DNA from: Clostridiales bacterium
Lineage (GTDB): Bacteria > Bacillota > Clostridia > Oscillospirales > JAAYOS01
NCBI GenBank assembly: GCA_012521525.1
Contig: JAAYMG010000149.1
Location: 1 to 26,405, forward strand
Length of the DNA: 26,405 nucleotides
Reading direction: 5' to 3'
Both the position numbers and the translations under genes were made by a program. The notes under the pieces are model-generated. The model saw only the letters and a program-made list of their open reading frames with translations, did not search any database and was not told where the DNA came from. Of this stretch, positions 7,445 through 15,348 are shown piece by piece (the stretch's first letter is position 1; each line of letters starts with the position of its first letter).

Positions 7445-9475
7445 TTATCCGACGATTTTGTAATATGTCCTCGCTGTAAGTGAGTAGACAACGGCGTATA
7501 CCACAGCAAATACAATGATGGTACCTAAAGTGCAAACAGCAAACAATACTATGTTTGACAAGTTTAGTACGAGCATCAGCTTTGTTATCATTTTGAATGC
7601 AGCCGCCAGGTGAACGATCGCTCCGGCAAGCGGGAGGAAAAATACGGTCAGGATCTGGCTCCTTATCGACGTTTTCACTTCGTCCCGGCTCATGCCTATT
7701 TTTTGCATTATCTCATATCTTTCCTTGTCCTCATAGCCTTCGGAAATTTGCTTGTAGTAAATTATCAGAACTGTTGCCATGAGGAAGAGCGCACCCAGGA
7801 AGAGGCCCAGGAAAAGCAAACCGCCGTACAGAGAGTAGAATTCGTCAGCGGCAGCCTGCCTGCATAGGCTTTGAGAAACATGGTATTCTGCCGTCAGCTC
7901 GGCCCCGCTGCTGTCTGTATAGCTGTAACTGTATGGGCGGTTTTTCGATAAAGCCGAAAGCATGCTTGCGTAGCAGCTCCTTATATCCTCATCACTTCCG
8001 TCGAGATCGATGCCTATAGACCAAACATAAGAACTGGCGTGGTCACCGTAAGCATCAATCTGTGCTGCGCAGATCGCTTCAAGGTCCTGTTTGTCGGGGA
8101 CAATAAACACGAAAGCGTCATTGACATATGCGTTATAATAGCCTCCATCAAACGGGAAGTCGTCAAGCCACTGTGCAATGCTATACTTATTGCCAAGTAT
8201 TGTTACCGAGTCCCAGCTATACGGTCTGACGAGAGAAACTGCCATGACCTGACCCTTCTCAGGTCCGATATCGGATCCGGTCAATTTCTTGTATTCTTCC
8301 GCAGTCAGTACTGTCACATATTCCGACTTATAACTGTAGTTTACTTCATTTGCTTCCAACACGGAGACGTTTGCATCAACCGAGAACGAGAGGCTGGTAT
8401 AATCATAGATAAGTTCAGGTGCCAATGCTGATCTTTCAACTTCTTCAAGCAATATGTTCCTGACTTCCTCGGGCGTTACCGGATGATCCAGAGCGACACT
8501 GAAAGATATGTCATTGGGAAAACGGTAAACCAGGGCATCTTCCACGCCGATGTACATACATACCGTAGTTGATATCATTACAAGCACCATGGTTGAGAGG
8601 ATGCATATGTTCGCAAGGCCTGCCGCGTTCCGTTTCATCCGGTACATCATGCCTGAAACAGATATGAAGTGTCCGGCTTTGTAATAGAAGTTCCTGTTTT
8701 TCCGCAGCAATTTGAGAAGAGCGATGCTTCCGGCGGTGAACAGGGAGTATGTGCCGATGATGACGAGGATCACCGCAATAAAGAACAGAAGGAGGGCTTC
8801 CAGAGGGGACTCGGTCGTGAGGGCGATCGTGTAACCCCCGCCCAACGTCAAAATGCCTATCACCGTGATGAGCCATTTTGTTTTCGGCTCTCTCTCTCCT
8901 GACCGGCCTTCACGGATCAGCTCGATCGGGTTTGACAACCTTACTTTGACGAGGTTGCCTATAAGCGCGACCATATAGATGGCAGAGAATAATATGCATG
9001 TGATAATGATCGCCGACGGCTCGACCGAAAATCCGAAGTGGACCTCGAAGAACAGCATCCTGAACAACAGCAGCATAAGCAGCTTTGAAAGCAGGATCCC
9101 GAACAGAAGCCCCGCCGGAATCGTTATCAGGCATGTAAACAGCATCTCCCAGCTAAGGATCCTTGCGATGTGTCTTTTTTCCATGCCCAGTATGTTGTAA
9201 AGGCCAAGCTCTTTATGCCTGCGCTTTATAAGGAAGCTGTTCGTATAAATGAGGAAGATGAACGCGAATAAGCCCACAACGATACTGCCCAGGGCAAGCA
9301 GGAACTTCAGCGAATTGGCACCGGGCATTTTTGAAATGTCTTTGCTTGTAGATATAAATAGCATGTTATAAAACATGGCAACGGTCAAAAGACCTGTCAA
9401 CAGGTAAGGGAAGTAAAAGCGCCTGTTTTTACCGATGTTCTGAAGGGCCAGCTTCGGGTACATTCCGCTACGCAT
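7445..9475 (-). CDS. Bce-type ABC transporter permease (FtsX family)
   Basis: A 676-residue membrane protein with about ten helices: one N-terminal, a group of FtsX-type helices near 50-290, then a large extracellular domain of roughly 200 residues and three or four C-terminal helices. This long outer domain is the mark of BceB/VraG-type permeases that bind bacitracin-like or other antimicrobial peptides and signal to a BceS-type kinase. The ATG at 9475 has GGCGGTGA upstream and overlaps the ATPase stop by 8 nt; a later in-frame ATG at 9463 is a weaker choice. With the ATPase, kinase and regulator it forms a full detoxification and sensing module. The particular peptide cannot be predicted. 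Confidence 0.92.
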   Translation of the reverse strand: MRSGMYPKLALQNIGKNRRFYFPYLLTGLLTVAMFYNMLFISTSKDISKMPGANSLKFLLALGSIVVGLFAFIFLIYTNSFLIKRRHKELGLYNILGMEKRHIARILSWEMLFTCLITIPAGLLFGILLSKLLMLLLFRMLFFEVHFGFSVEPSAIIITCILFSAIYMVALIGNLVKVRLSNPIELIREGRSGEREPKTKWLITVIGILTLGGGYTIALTTESPLEALLLFFIAVILVIIGTYSLFTAGSIALLKLLRKNRNFYYKAGHFISVSGMMYRMKRNAAGLANICILSTMVLVMISTTVCMYIGVEDALVYRFPNDISFSVALDHPVTPEEVRNILLEEVERSALAPELIYDYTSLSFSVDANVSVLEANEVNYSYKSEYVTVLTAEEYKKLTGSDIGPEKGQVMAVSLVRPYSWDSVTILGNKYSIAQWLDDFPFDGGYYNAYVNDAFVFIVPDKQDLEAICAAQIDAYGDHASSYVWSIGIDLDGSDEDIRSCYASMLSALSKNRPYSYSYTDSSGAELTAEYHVSQSLCRQAAADEFYSLYGGLLFLGLFLGALFLMATVLIIYYKQISEGYEDKERYEIMQKIGMSRDEVKTSIRSQILTVFFLPLAGAIVHLAAAFKMITKLMLVLNLSNIVLFAVCTLGTIIVFAVVYAVVYSLTARTYYKIVG

Positions 9476-10235
9476 TGTTATCACCGCCTGCCGATAGCAC
9501 TGTAAGGGTGTCGGCAATTACAGCAAACATGTCCTCGGGGTTCCTGCCGCCCCTGTAGAGCTGGTGAAAAACTTCACCGTCTTTTATAAAGAGCACACGC
9601 TTTGCGTAGCTTGCAGCTTTTGCCGAATGTGTGACCATGAGGATCGTATGCCCCGATTCGTTTATCTCGCTGAATGCCTTGAGGAGCTGGCTTGATGCTT
9701 TTGAGTCCAGCGCTCCGGTAGGCTCGTCGGCGAGTATGAGCTGGGGAGAAGTAATGAGGGCCCTGGCTATTGCAGCACGCTGTTTTTCGCCGCCCGACAC
9801 TTCATAGGGGTACTTTTCAAGAATATTGGATATTCTAAGTCTCTCTGCTATTGGCTTCAGCCTTTCGGACATCTCGCTGTATGCTTTGCCTGAGAGTACA
9901 AGCGGAAGAAATATATTCTCTTTAAGCGTCAATGTGTCAAGCAGGTTGAAATCCTGAAAGACGAATCCCAGGTTGTTGCGTCGAAAGGCTGCAATCTCCT
10001 TTTCGCTTATCGAAAAGACGCTTTTACCGTTGAGAAGGACATCACCGCTTGTGGGTTTGTCAAGTGTCGCTATAATATTCAGCAGCGTTGTCTTTCCTGA
10101 GCCGGATTCGCCCATGATCGCGAGGAACTCACCCTTCTCCACTGAAAAATTCACGTTGGAAAGGGCCTGGACCTTATGTCCTCCAAGGCGTGTCGTATAT
10201 ATTTTTTTGAGAGATTTCACTTCAAGCAATGGCAT
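9468..10235 (-). CDS. Bce-type ABC transporter ATP-binding protein
   Basis: Cytoplasmic ATPase of 255 residues in the MacB/LolD/BceA group. It has Walker A GESGSGKTT (42-50), signature VSGGEKQRAA, Walker B LILADEPTGALD and the H-loop MVTHS. The start is the ATG at 10233-10235, which has a near-perfect AGGAGGT about 10 nt upstream and gives the usual MPLLEV opening; the frame runs 25 codons further but those look untranslated. It energises the FtsX-type permease encoded immediately downstream (8-nt overlap). The upstream region holds spaced TTACA boxes that could bind the cognate regulator. Confidence 0.94.
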   Translation of the reverse strand: MPLLEVKSLKKIYTTRLGGHKVQALSNVNFSVEKGEFLAIMGESGSGKTTLLNIIATLDKPTSGDVLLNGKSVFSISEKEIAAFRRNNLGFVFQDFNLLDTLTLKENIFLPLVLSGKAYSEMSERLKPIAERLRISNILEKYPYEVSGGEKQRAAIARALITSPQLILADEPTGALDSKASSQLLKAFSEINESGHTILMVTHSAKAASYAKRVLFIKDGEVFHQLYRGGRNPEDMFAVIADTLTVLSAGGDNNA

Positions 10236-10317
10236 GTATCTTATAACCTCCTGATAAGGGTTAGTCGTGCTTACTGTATAATCATAGTTCATGACAAGAC
10301 GGATTGCCATGCTTTTG

Positions 10318-10374
10318 TCTTACAAATAAAGTTTTTATCTTACATTTTTGAAATGTTGAATCATTTTCGTTACA
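10318..10374. promoter_or_regulatory. Candidate operator: TTACA boxes at 20- and 30-bp spacing
   Basis: TCTTACA occurs at 10318-10324 and 10338-10344, and CGTTACA at 10368-10374. The TTACA cores start at 10320, 10340 and 10370, so all lie on one face of the helix. They are 85-135 bp upstream of the ATPase start codon, upstream of where its promoter must be. OmpR-type regulators bind direct repeats at such spacing; assignment to the local regulator is inference. Confidence 0.4.
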
Positions 10375-10545
10375 AGCAGATTGCCCCGTGTCTTCTAATG
10401 TACGATGGAGCAAGGTCGCGAAGCGTGTTCAATGATATACGTTGGGATAAGGTGCCCGCTCCATGACCCTGATATGCGATGGGATATGAAGCATACCCCT
10501 TGTTCCCAACACTGGTTCTGTTCATGCCGGCTAAGCAGGACTTCG

Positions 10546-10574
10546 TTGCATTTGGAGAGGAAAGAAGGTATAAT
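10546..10574 (+). promoter_or_regulatory. Promoter of deoD
   Basis: TTGCAT (10546-10551) and a perfect TATAAT (10569-10574) are separated by 17 bp. Transcription should begin near 10581, giving a leader of about 130 nt. Confidence 0.75.
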
Positions 10575-10710
10575 TTAACTGCGCTGATCAAAATATACTT
10601 GTGATTTATGCAGGAATTGAACTTCGACACATGCTGGATCAGCCCAGGCGCAAAGATATGAAACGGATCGTGCGAATACAGCAAAATAGTCAAAGTAGGG
10701 GGAACATGAA

Positions 10711-11439
10711 ATGTCAGATAGAAAATATCCCACACCGCACATCAATGCAAAGCCGGAGGACTTTGCAAAAACTGTACTGATGCCCGGAGATCCGCTTCGT
10801 TCAAAGTTTGTTGCGGAGACATATTTGGAAAATCCCGTCCTTGTGAACAATGTCAGAGGGATCCAAGGGTATACCGGAACATATAAAGGGGTACGTGTTT
10901 CGGTAATGGCGAGCGGAATGGGCATACCCTCCATTGGCATATACAGCTACGAACTTTTCAACTTTTTCGGCGTTGAAAACATCATGCGGATCGGCTCGGC
11001 AGGCGCTTATCAGAAGCACATCAAGATCCGTGATATCGTAATAGGAATGGGTGCATGTACAAACTCAAACTATGCGGCACAGTTTAATCTGCCCGGAGTT
11101 TTCGCACCTATCGCAAGCTATAAAATGATGAACGCGGCAATAAAGGCGTGCGAGGTTGCCGGTGTGACATATCATGTCGGGAACCTCCTTTCTTCGGACA
11201 CATTCTACTCTGATGACCCGACCGAGGCCGAAAAGTGGATAAAGCTCGGATGCCTTGCGGTGGAAATGGAGGCCGCGGGCCTGTATATGAATGCCGCGCG
11301 GGCGGGCAAGAATGCTCTTGCGATATGCACCGTCTCCGACCATGTCATTACCGGAGAAGCAACTACGGCGGAGGAACGCCAAACCTCTTTCGGTCAGATG
11401 ATAGAGATCGCGCTTGAGACAGCTTTGATGCTTGAATGA
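10711..11439 (+). CDS. deoD: Purine-nucleoside phosphorylase, DeoD type
   Basis: Cytoplasmic enzyme of 242 residues that splits purine (deoxy)nucleosides with phosphate into base and (deoxy)ribose-1-phosphate, for purine salvage. It matches the hexameric bacterial DeoD family nearly end to end (E. coli DeoD is 239 residues). Visible residues: His10 in TPHINAKPEDFA, the phosphate loop MPGDPLR (24-30), Arg49, MRIGSAGA (92-99), VEMEAAGLY (184-192) and Asp210 in SDH. AGGGGGA lies about 8 nt before the ATG. It is a single-gene unit with a strong promoter and a bidirectional terminator after it; neighbours on both sides are on the opposite strand. Confidence 0.96.
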   Translation: MSDRKYPTPHINAKPEDFAKTVLMPGDPLRSKFVAETYLENPVLVNNVRGIQGYTGTYKGVRVSVMASGMGIPSIGIYSYELFNFFGVENIMRIGSAGAYQKHIKIRDIVIGMGACTNSNYAAQFNLPGVFAPIASYKMMNAAIKACEVAGVTYHVGNLLSSDTFYSDDPTEAEKWIKLGCLAVEMEAAGLYMNAARAGKNALAICTVSDHVITGEATTAEERQTSFGQMIEIALETALMLE

Positions 11440-11649
11440 AAAGAAGTAACTAACGACGAATATAATGCTTGAACAGAAAAAGTAATTTGCCGTCATAGAT
11501 GGCATCAAATACAGACGGCAGGTCTATTCCAAATTCGTGAGGTATTTCTCAAGTTTGCATGCCCTTGCAAGCAATCAGTCAATCAGTCTGTTTTTCGGTC
11601 CTTACGACCCGGTATATTTGACTGGTCAAAAAACAAGCAAAAAGAAAGA

Positions 11650-11683
11650 ACCGGTAAGCAACCGTAAAAAGTTACTTGCCGGT
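11650..11683. terminator. Bidirectional terminator between deoD and the lipoprotein gene
   Basis: ACCGGTAAGCAAC (11650-11662) pairs with GTTACTTGCCGGT (11671-11683) with one wobble and one mismatch on either strand. TTTTCTTTT follows on the plus strand, and TCTTTCTTTTTGC follows on the minus strand. Confidence 0.75.
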
Positions 11684-11752
11684 TCAGATTTTCTTTTACT
11701 CTATTTCATCAATTGAATCAAGCAGGACCACTCATATTTTATCTCTGTTCTA

Positions 11753-11822
11753 TTCCACTATGTTCCTGCTCAATTCCGGTTCAGTTCCTGCTCTGATCCG
11801 GTCCTGTTCCGGATCGATTCCA
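11753..11822. repeat. Imperfect 11-bp tandem repeat with phased TTCC
   Basis: TTCC (once ATCC) starts at 11753, 11763, 11774, 11785, 11796, 11807 and 11818, so the period is 11 bp after the first step of 10. Units alternate between TTCCTGCTC-like and TTCCGGTTC-like. It lies in the 3'-untranslated region of the lipoprotein gene. Because 11 is not a multiple of three, it is unlikely to be coding. Confidence 0.7.
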
Positions 11823-11887
11823 ACAATTGACTTACAGCTAACTGACAGGACAGAAAACCCGGGAATGAGCTGCCCCGTCAGAGAGCA

Positions 11888-13558
11888 TTATTTGCTCAGA
11901 CGTGCATAATAGCGGTCCAAAGCGTTTTGCTGGATCTCGATGGCCTTGTCGATGTTCATCGTATGAACGGCTTGCAGGAAGCTGTCCAGCTCGGACATCG
12001 GCCTGTCCCCGATGATGAACTTGACTACATTCTCGGTGAGGTACGTATTGATATCGGTCATGATGGCCGAGTATTCGGCACTTTCTTCAGAGGTGGGCGA
12101 TATCACAGGAAGTGAATACTCGTCGACCCAATTTCCGTCGAAACGATCCTTGGTGTCAAAGACGTTCTGCGAAGTTGCCGGCGAGAGTTCACGCTCCCAG
12201 TCGTACCAGAACGGATGGAACTGGTTGAAGGCATAGATCGGGAACATTGCGTTCATCGCACGTCCGTCCTTGTCGGCGTAGATCAGTTCGGTCGTCTTTG
12301 GCTTGCCGTCTATGAATGTGAATCCCTGTCCCTCGAGACCGTAGTTGGCAAGGATAGATCCCTCTTCTGTGAAGAAGTAGTCGTACCACTGAAGCAATAT
12401 CTCCGGATTTTCACAATCCACGGTTATGGTCCCGATAACATCTTTGTTCAGGGTCAGAGGAGCGCCGCCCATCTTTATCTTACGTTTATCGCCATGGTTG
12501 CGTACAGGGGGTTTGAACCCGTTGAACTCGTATCCCTCTTCCGTCGCGAAAATCGGCAGGAAATCCGGGAAGGTGTAAAGCGATTGCCCGACACCTACTT
12601 TGCCGGTCGATGCATATGCGGTATCAAAAGCGGGATTTGTCTGACGGGTAAAGAACTCCTGATCCACCAGGCCTTCGCTGTACCACTGGTTCAGCATCAC
12701 TATGTATTCCTTAAAGCCCGGTTCAAGGGGACCAAACTTGACCTTCCCGTCGATCTGGATGAAGACTCCCGTGAAGTTTGGTGAGTACATGGTGTCGTAT
12801 CCGGCCATGAGCCAGTCGTCAAGTCCAAGTTGGCCCAGTGACAGAGGTATTTCGCAATTCTTCTTCTCCTTGAAGGCAACGAGGACATCGTGCAGTTCGT
12901 CATAGGTTTCAGGAATTTCAAGGCCCAGTTCCTTAAGCCAGTCGGTCCTTCCGAGAGGCCCAAGCCACGACCACTGGTATGTCTTGGCTATCTGCCATAC
13001 GCCGGGGAGATATCCGGCGTCGGTTATCGTGGTGATGAGGGTGTTTTCCAGGTGGCGGACCCTGTCATAGTTTGGCGCATATTTCTGGACCATATCGTTC
13101 AAGTCTAATATGATCCCCTGATCGACGAAGAAATCAAGTCCGCCGGTGTAATAGGATGCCACGCTCTGGTAACTGTCATAATAATCGCCGGAGTTGATCG
13201 AAAGGTTGAAGTTTGTCAGGGCTTCCGCAGCAGCGGGGTGATACCACTCGATGTGGATACCGGTGAGCCTCTCGGCTTCCTGGTATGCATAGCTGTCTCC
13301 ATTTCCGTTAGTTCCGCTTCTGGAAAAATCCCACGGATTCCAAATCGTAAATGTCACAGGCTCATTGACGATAGGAAGCTTGAATTCACCGGGTTCGGCA
13401 ACGGGTCCGTCGTCGGCGCCGCCGGGAGCTTCGGTTGCAGGAGGTTTGGTCGGCTGTGTCGATGCCGGCGCCTCTTCGGTCTGACCACTGCAACCTGCAG
13501 CCAGCGCGGCAATGAGAAGTAATGCAAGTAGGAGTGAGATAAACTTCAGGTTTTTCAT
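11888..13558 (-). CDS. Extracellular solute-binding lipoprotein (sugar-type ABC transporter)
   Basis: A 556-residue lipoprotein. The N-terminus has two Lys, a hydrophobic core and the lipobox LAAGC with lipidated Cys23, followed by a Thr/Pro/Ala-rich linker (about 27-55). The mature part begins VTFTIWNPWDF, the first strand of family 1 (UgpB/LplA-like) binding proteins, and is rich in Trp/Tyr as in oligosaccharide binders. A strong AGGAGGG ribosome site precedes the ATG. Such proteins normally sit beside two permease genes; none is present within several kilobases, so this is an orphan that must share a transporter encoded elsewhere. It has its own promoter and a long leader with an attenuator-like hairpin. 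Substrate unknown; an oligosaccharide is likely. Confidence 0.9.
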   Translation of the reverse strand: MKNLKFISLLLALLLIAALAAGCSGQTEEAPASTQPTKPPATEAPGGADDGPVAEPGEFKLPIVNEPVTFTIWNPWDFSRSGTNGNGDSYAYQEAERLTGIHIEWYHPAAAEALTNFNLSINSGDYYDSYQSVASYYTGGLDFFVDQGIILDLNDMVQKYAPNYDRVRHLENTLITTITDAGYLPGVWQIAKTYQWSWLGPLGRTDWLKELGLEIPETYDELHDVLVAFKEKKNCEIPLSLGQLGLDDWLMAGYDTMYSPNFTGVFIQIDGKVKFGPLEPGFKEYIVMLNQWYSEGLVDQEFFTRQTNPAFDTAYASTGKVGVGQSLYTFPDFLPIFATEEGYEFNGFKPPVRNHGDKRKIKMGGAPLTLNKDVIGTITVDCENPEILLQWYDYFFTEEGSILANYGLEGQGFTFIDGKPKTTELIYADKDGRAMNAMFPIYAFNQFHPFWYDWERELSPATSQNVFDTKDRFDGNWVDEYSLPVISPTSEESAEYSAIMTDINTYLTENVVKFIIGDRPMSELDSFLQAVHTMNIDKAIEIQQNALDRYYARLSK

Positions 13559-13673
13559 AACGACCCTCCTAAAAGATATATTACACGAACCATGACGATT
13601 CGATGTAATCCATATCAGGCGCCATTTCATCTCAATACCGCTATATATCGTTGTACTGTGTAAATATAATAAA

Positions 13674-13704
13674 ATAATGAATCCAAATTGCCGGGATCCA
13701 TTAT
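13674..13704 (-). terminator. Attenuator-like hairpin in the lipoprotein leader
   Basis: ATAATGAATCC (13674-13684) pairs with GGATCCATTAT (13694-13704) with one mismatch and a 9-nt loop. On the minus strand TTTATTATATTT follows. It lies between the predicted start of transcription near 13722 and the start codon at 13558, so it could reduce read-through into the gene. Confidence 0.4.
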
Positions 13705-13729
13705 GAATTCACCAAATGATCGTATTTTG

Positions 13730-13758
13730 ATATTAACAGATAAGATGACAAAATGCAA
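13730..13758 (-). promoter_or_regulatory. Promoter of the solute-binding lipoprotein
   Basis: On the minus strand TTGCAT (13753-13758) and TAATAT (13730-13735) are 17 bp apart. The untranslated leader would be about 165 nt. Confidence 0.6.
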
Positions 13759-13949
13759 CTTTTTTATTCGAATTATTAAAATTATCTTGTATACTGCATT
13801 ATAACATTATCACTTTTGCGCAGAATTTGGAAGATCGTATGAATGGAAAAACGCTCTGCCGAATGTATGCTGCTTCCGGTCAGGAAACGGGCAGCAGGCA
13901 AACTATCAGGCAAAGCGTTTTGCTTCAGCGGATCAGAATCGATCCTGGT

Positions 13950-15131
13950 TTATTTTTGATACGGGTCCTTTCTTCCGATATAGAGCAAAGCAGACACGAA
14001 AGAAGTGAAAGGCATCGTGAACAGAAGCCCGAAACTTCCTACAAGTGCTTGCAACAACTCAACAACAATCATTTCCCTGTTAAAAAGATAGAGAACAGAC
14101 GAACTATATACACTCAAAAGGAGAACAACTGCAAGTGAACTTCCGATATAAGCGAGGATCAATGTATTGGCCATAGTACCCAAAACATCTCTTCCGATAT
14201 TCAGACCGGATCGGAAGAGGGATCTGAACGAAGGGGACGATGACTCTTCGCATACTTCCCAAAGGGAGGATGATATCGACATCGCCACGTCCATTATCGC
14301 ACCGAGTGCGCCTATCTGTATGCCAGCAAAAATGATCGCGCGAAGGTTGATGGGCTTTTCTGTAGGAAGGTAAGTCAGATAAACGGAATCTTCGTCTATG
14401 ACTCCCGTCAACGAAAGTACTCTGTCCATAAATATGGTGAGTATACTTGTAAGCAAAATGCCGCATAAGCAGCCCACGATAGCAGCAGTGGTTTTCTTGG
14501 TGAAGCCATTGACTATCAGGTATGTTGACAACACCGAGTAAACACAAATTAATGAAGTCCATACATATATGTTTTTTCCGGATAATATCGAAGGGATGAA
14601 TACAAGGAATATCGCGCCGCATGTAAGTGCAAGGGACAGAATAGTGTTGAATCCTTTTTTGCGGCCGAATATAAGAAGCGCCATGATAAAGCTAGCGCCA
14701 AGGATCATGATTTTATCAGACCGCACATATTCCATGAAGTGCCACTGATAATTCTCTAAGTCGGTGAGTATAAGCAGGACTTTATCACCCACACTCACTT
14801 CCCTTGCGTTGGTCAGCACGAACTGATCGATGGTTTGTGTTGCGGAAATCACTTCGCCCTTTAAGTATCCGCTGAGGACCTTTGCCCTGAACACGATCCT
14901 TATGGTCTCGATAGATGACGTTTCGTCAAGATCGAACCTCTCGACTTCTCTTGATTCGATTTCTATGACCCGTGCTTTCAAAACATCCTCAGAGTACTCC
15001 TCGTCGAATATATTCAGGTTTGATGCAGCGATCCTGTTGCCCAAAACGAGCAGTAGGACCGAAACCACTATAACGGCAATGTAGGCTGATATGTTTCTTG
15101 CACTGTGCGTACTTGTTTTTGACCTCTCCAT
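13950..15131 (-). CDS. YibE/F-like integral membrane protein
   Basis: A 393-residue membrane protein with one N-terminal helix (about 17-37), an outside beta-rich region of some 100 residues (VLKARVIEIES to VGDKVLLIL), then about seven helices filling the C-terminal two thirds. The extracellular 'G-x-x-V' sheet followed by a YibE/F helix bundle (with AIMDVAMSISSS near residue 280) is the standard layout of the YibE/F family. The function of this family is not established. The ATG at 15131 has GGGGGATC upstream; the frame could begin four codons earlier at a TTG, but that TTG overlaps the ribosome site. It lies upstream of the lipoprotein gene on the same strand but with separate promoters. 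Confidence 0.88.
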   Translation of the reverse strand: MERSKTSTHSARNISAYIAVIVVSVLLLVLGNRIAASNLNIFDEEYSEDVLKARVIEIESREVERFDLDETSSIETIRIVFRAKVLSGYLKGEVISATQTIDQFVLTNAREVSVGDKVLLILTDLENYQWHFMEYVRSDKIMILGASFIMALLIFGRKKGFNTILSLALTCGAIFLVFIPSILSGKNIYVWTSLICVYSVLSTYLIVNGFTKKTTAAIVGCLCGILLTSILTIFMDRVLSLTGVIDEDSVYLTYLPTEKPINLRAIIFAGIQIGALGAIMDVAMSISSSLWEVCEESSSPSFRSLFRSGLNIGRDVLGTMANTLILAYIGSSLAVVLLLSVYSSSVLYLFNREMIVVELLQALVGSFGLLFTMPFTSFVSALLYIGRKDPYQK

Positions 15132-15197
15132 ATGATCCCCCAAGATAAGCCGGCGATAACCCGGAACAAGGTATTCCTGTAATATGTGATTTCGTAA

Positions 15198-15226
15198 ATT
15201 GTATCATAACTTGGGCTCATGTCCAA
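15198..15226 (-). promoter_or_regulatory. Promoter of the YibE/F gene
   Basis: On the minus strand TTGGAC (15221-15226) and TACAAT (15198-15203) are exactly 17 bp apart, about 65 nt before the start codon. Confidence 0.65.
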
Positions 15227-15268
15227 TACCTGTTGCGAAATTCATATATTTACAGGCAAAAAAGAACA

Positions 15269-15289
15269 CGTCTCAACTAACGTGAGACG
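15269..15289 (-). terminator. Terminator downstream of the small coiled-coil gene
   Basis: CGTCTCA (15269-15275) pairs with TGAGACG (15283-15289) around a 7-nt loop; on the minus strand TGTTCTTTTTT follows. This ends the transcript of the gene at 15455-15688. Confidence 0.75.
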
Positions 15290-15299
15290 CGCCTTATTA

Positions 15300-15348
15300 G
15301 GAGAGATATTGAAAAAGGAGAGATAATGAAAAAGGAGAGATAAAAAAC
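15300..15348 (+). repeat. Three-copy 17-bp tandem repeat containing GGAGAG
   Basis: Units start at 15300, 15317 and 15334: GGAGAGATATTGAAAAA, GGAGAGATAATGAAAAA and GGAGAGATAAAAAAC. Each looks like a ribosome site followed by a start codon; the first two would encode the peptide MKKER, the first from TTG. No gene follows on the plus strand. Confidence 0.65.

Larger units (their letters stand above)
10236..10710. other. Divergent intergenic region between the Bce transporter operon and deoD
   Basis: No gene recognised. From left to right: leader and likely promoter of the ATPase gene (minus strand; TATACA near 10276 without a good -35), TTACA boxes (10318-10374), a GC-richer stretch with dyads ATGGAGC/GCTCCAT (10405-10464) and GGGATATG/CATACCCC (10481-10499), then the deoD promoter and leader. 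The central 10400-10540 part has no assigned role. Confidence 0.5.
11440..11887. other. Convergent spacer between deoD and the lipoprotein gene
   Basis: No gene. Contents: a weak dyad GCCGTC/GACGGC around 11489-11519, tandem AATCAGTC (about 11572-11587), the bidirectional terminator at 11650-11683, and the 11-bp phased TTCC repeat at 11753-11822. Confidence 0.5.
13559..13949. other. Leader and promoter region of the lipoprotein gene
   Basis: No gene on either strand. It contains the lipoprotein promoter (13730-13758), a second extended -10 element TGTTATAAT on the minus strand (13798-13806), a leader hairpin (13674-13704), and a small GCTGC/GCAGC dyad (13869-13895) past the stop of the YibE/F gene without a T-run. 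Confidence 0.5.

Noticed and set aside
10609..10662. Leader peptide of 17 codons before deoD
   Set aside because: No ribosome site precedes the ATG, and there is no codon run that suggests attenuation.
10575..10710. Purine riboswitch in the deoD leader
   Set aside because: The conserved loop sequences of purine riboswitches are missing; only a long-range stem is visible.
13827..14138. Plus-strand frame of 103 codons
   Set aside because: It lies partly antisense to the YibE/F gene, has arbitrary composition and lacks a ribosome site.
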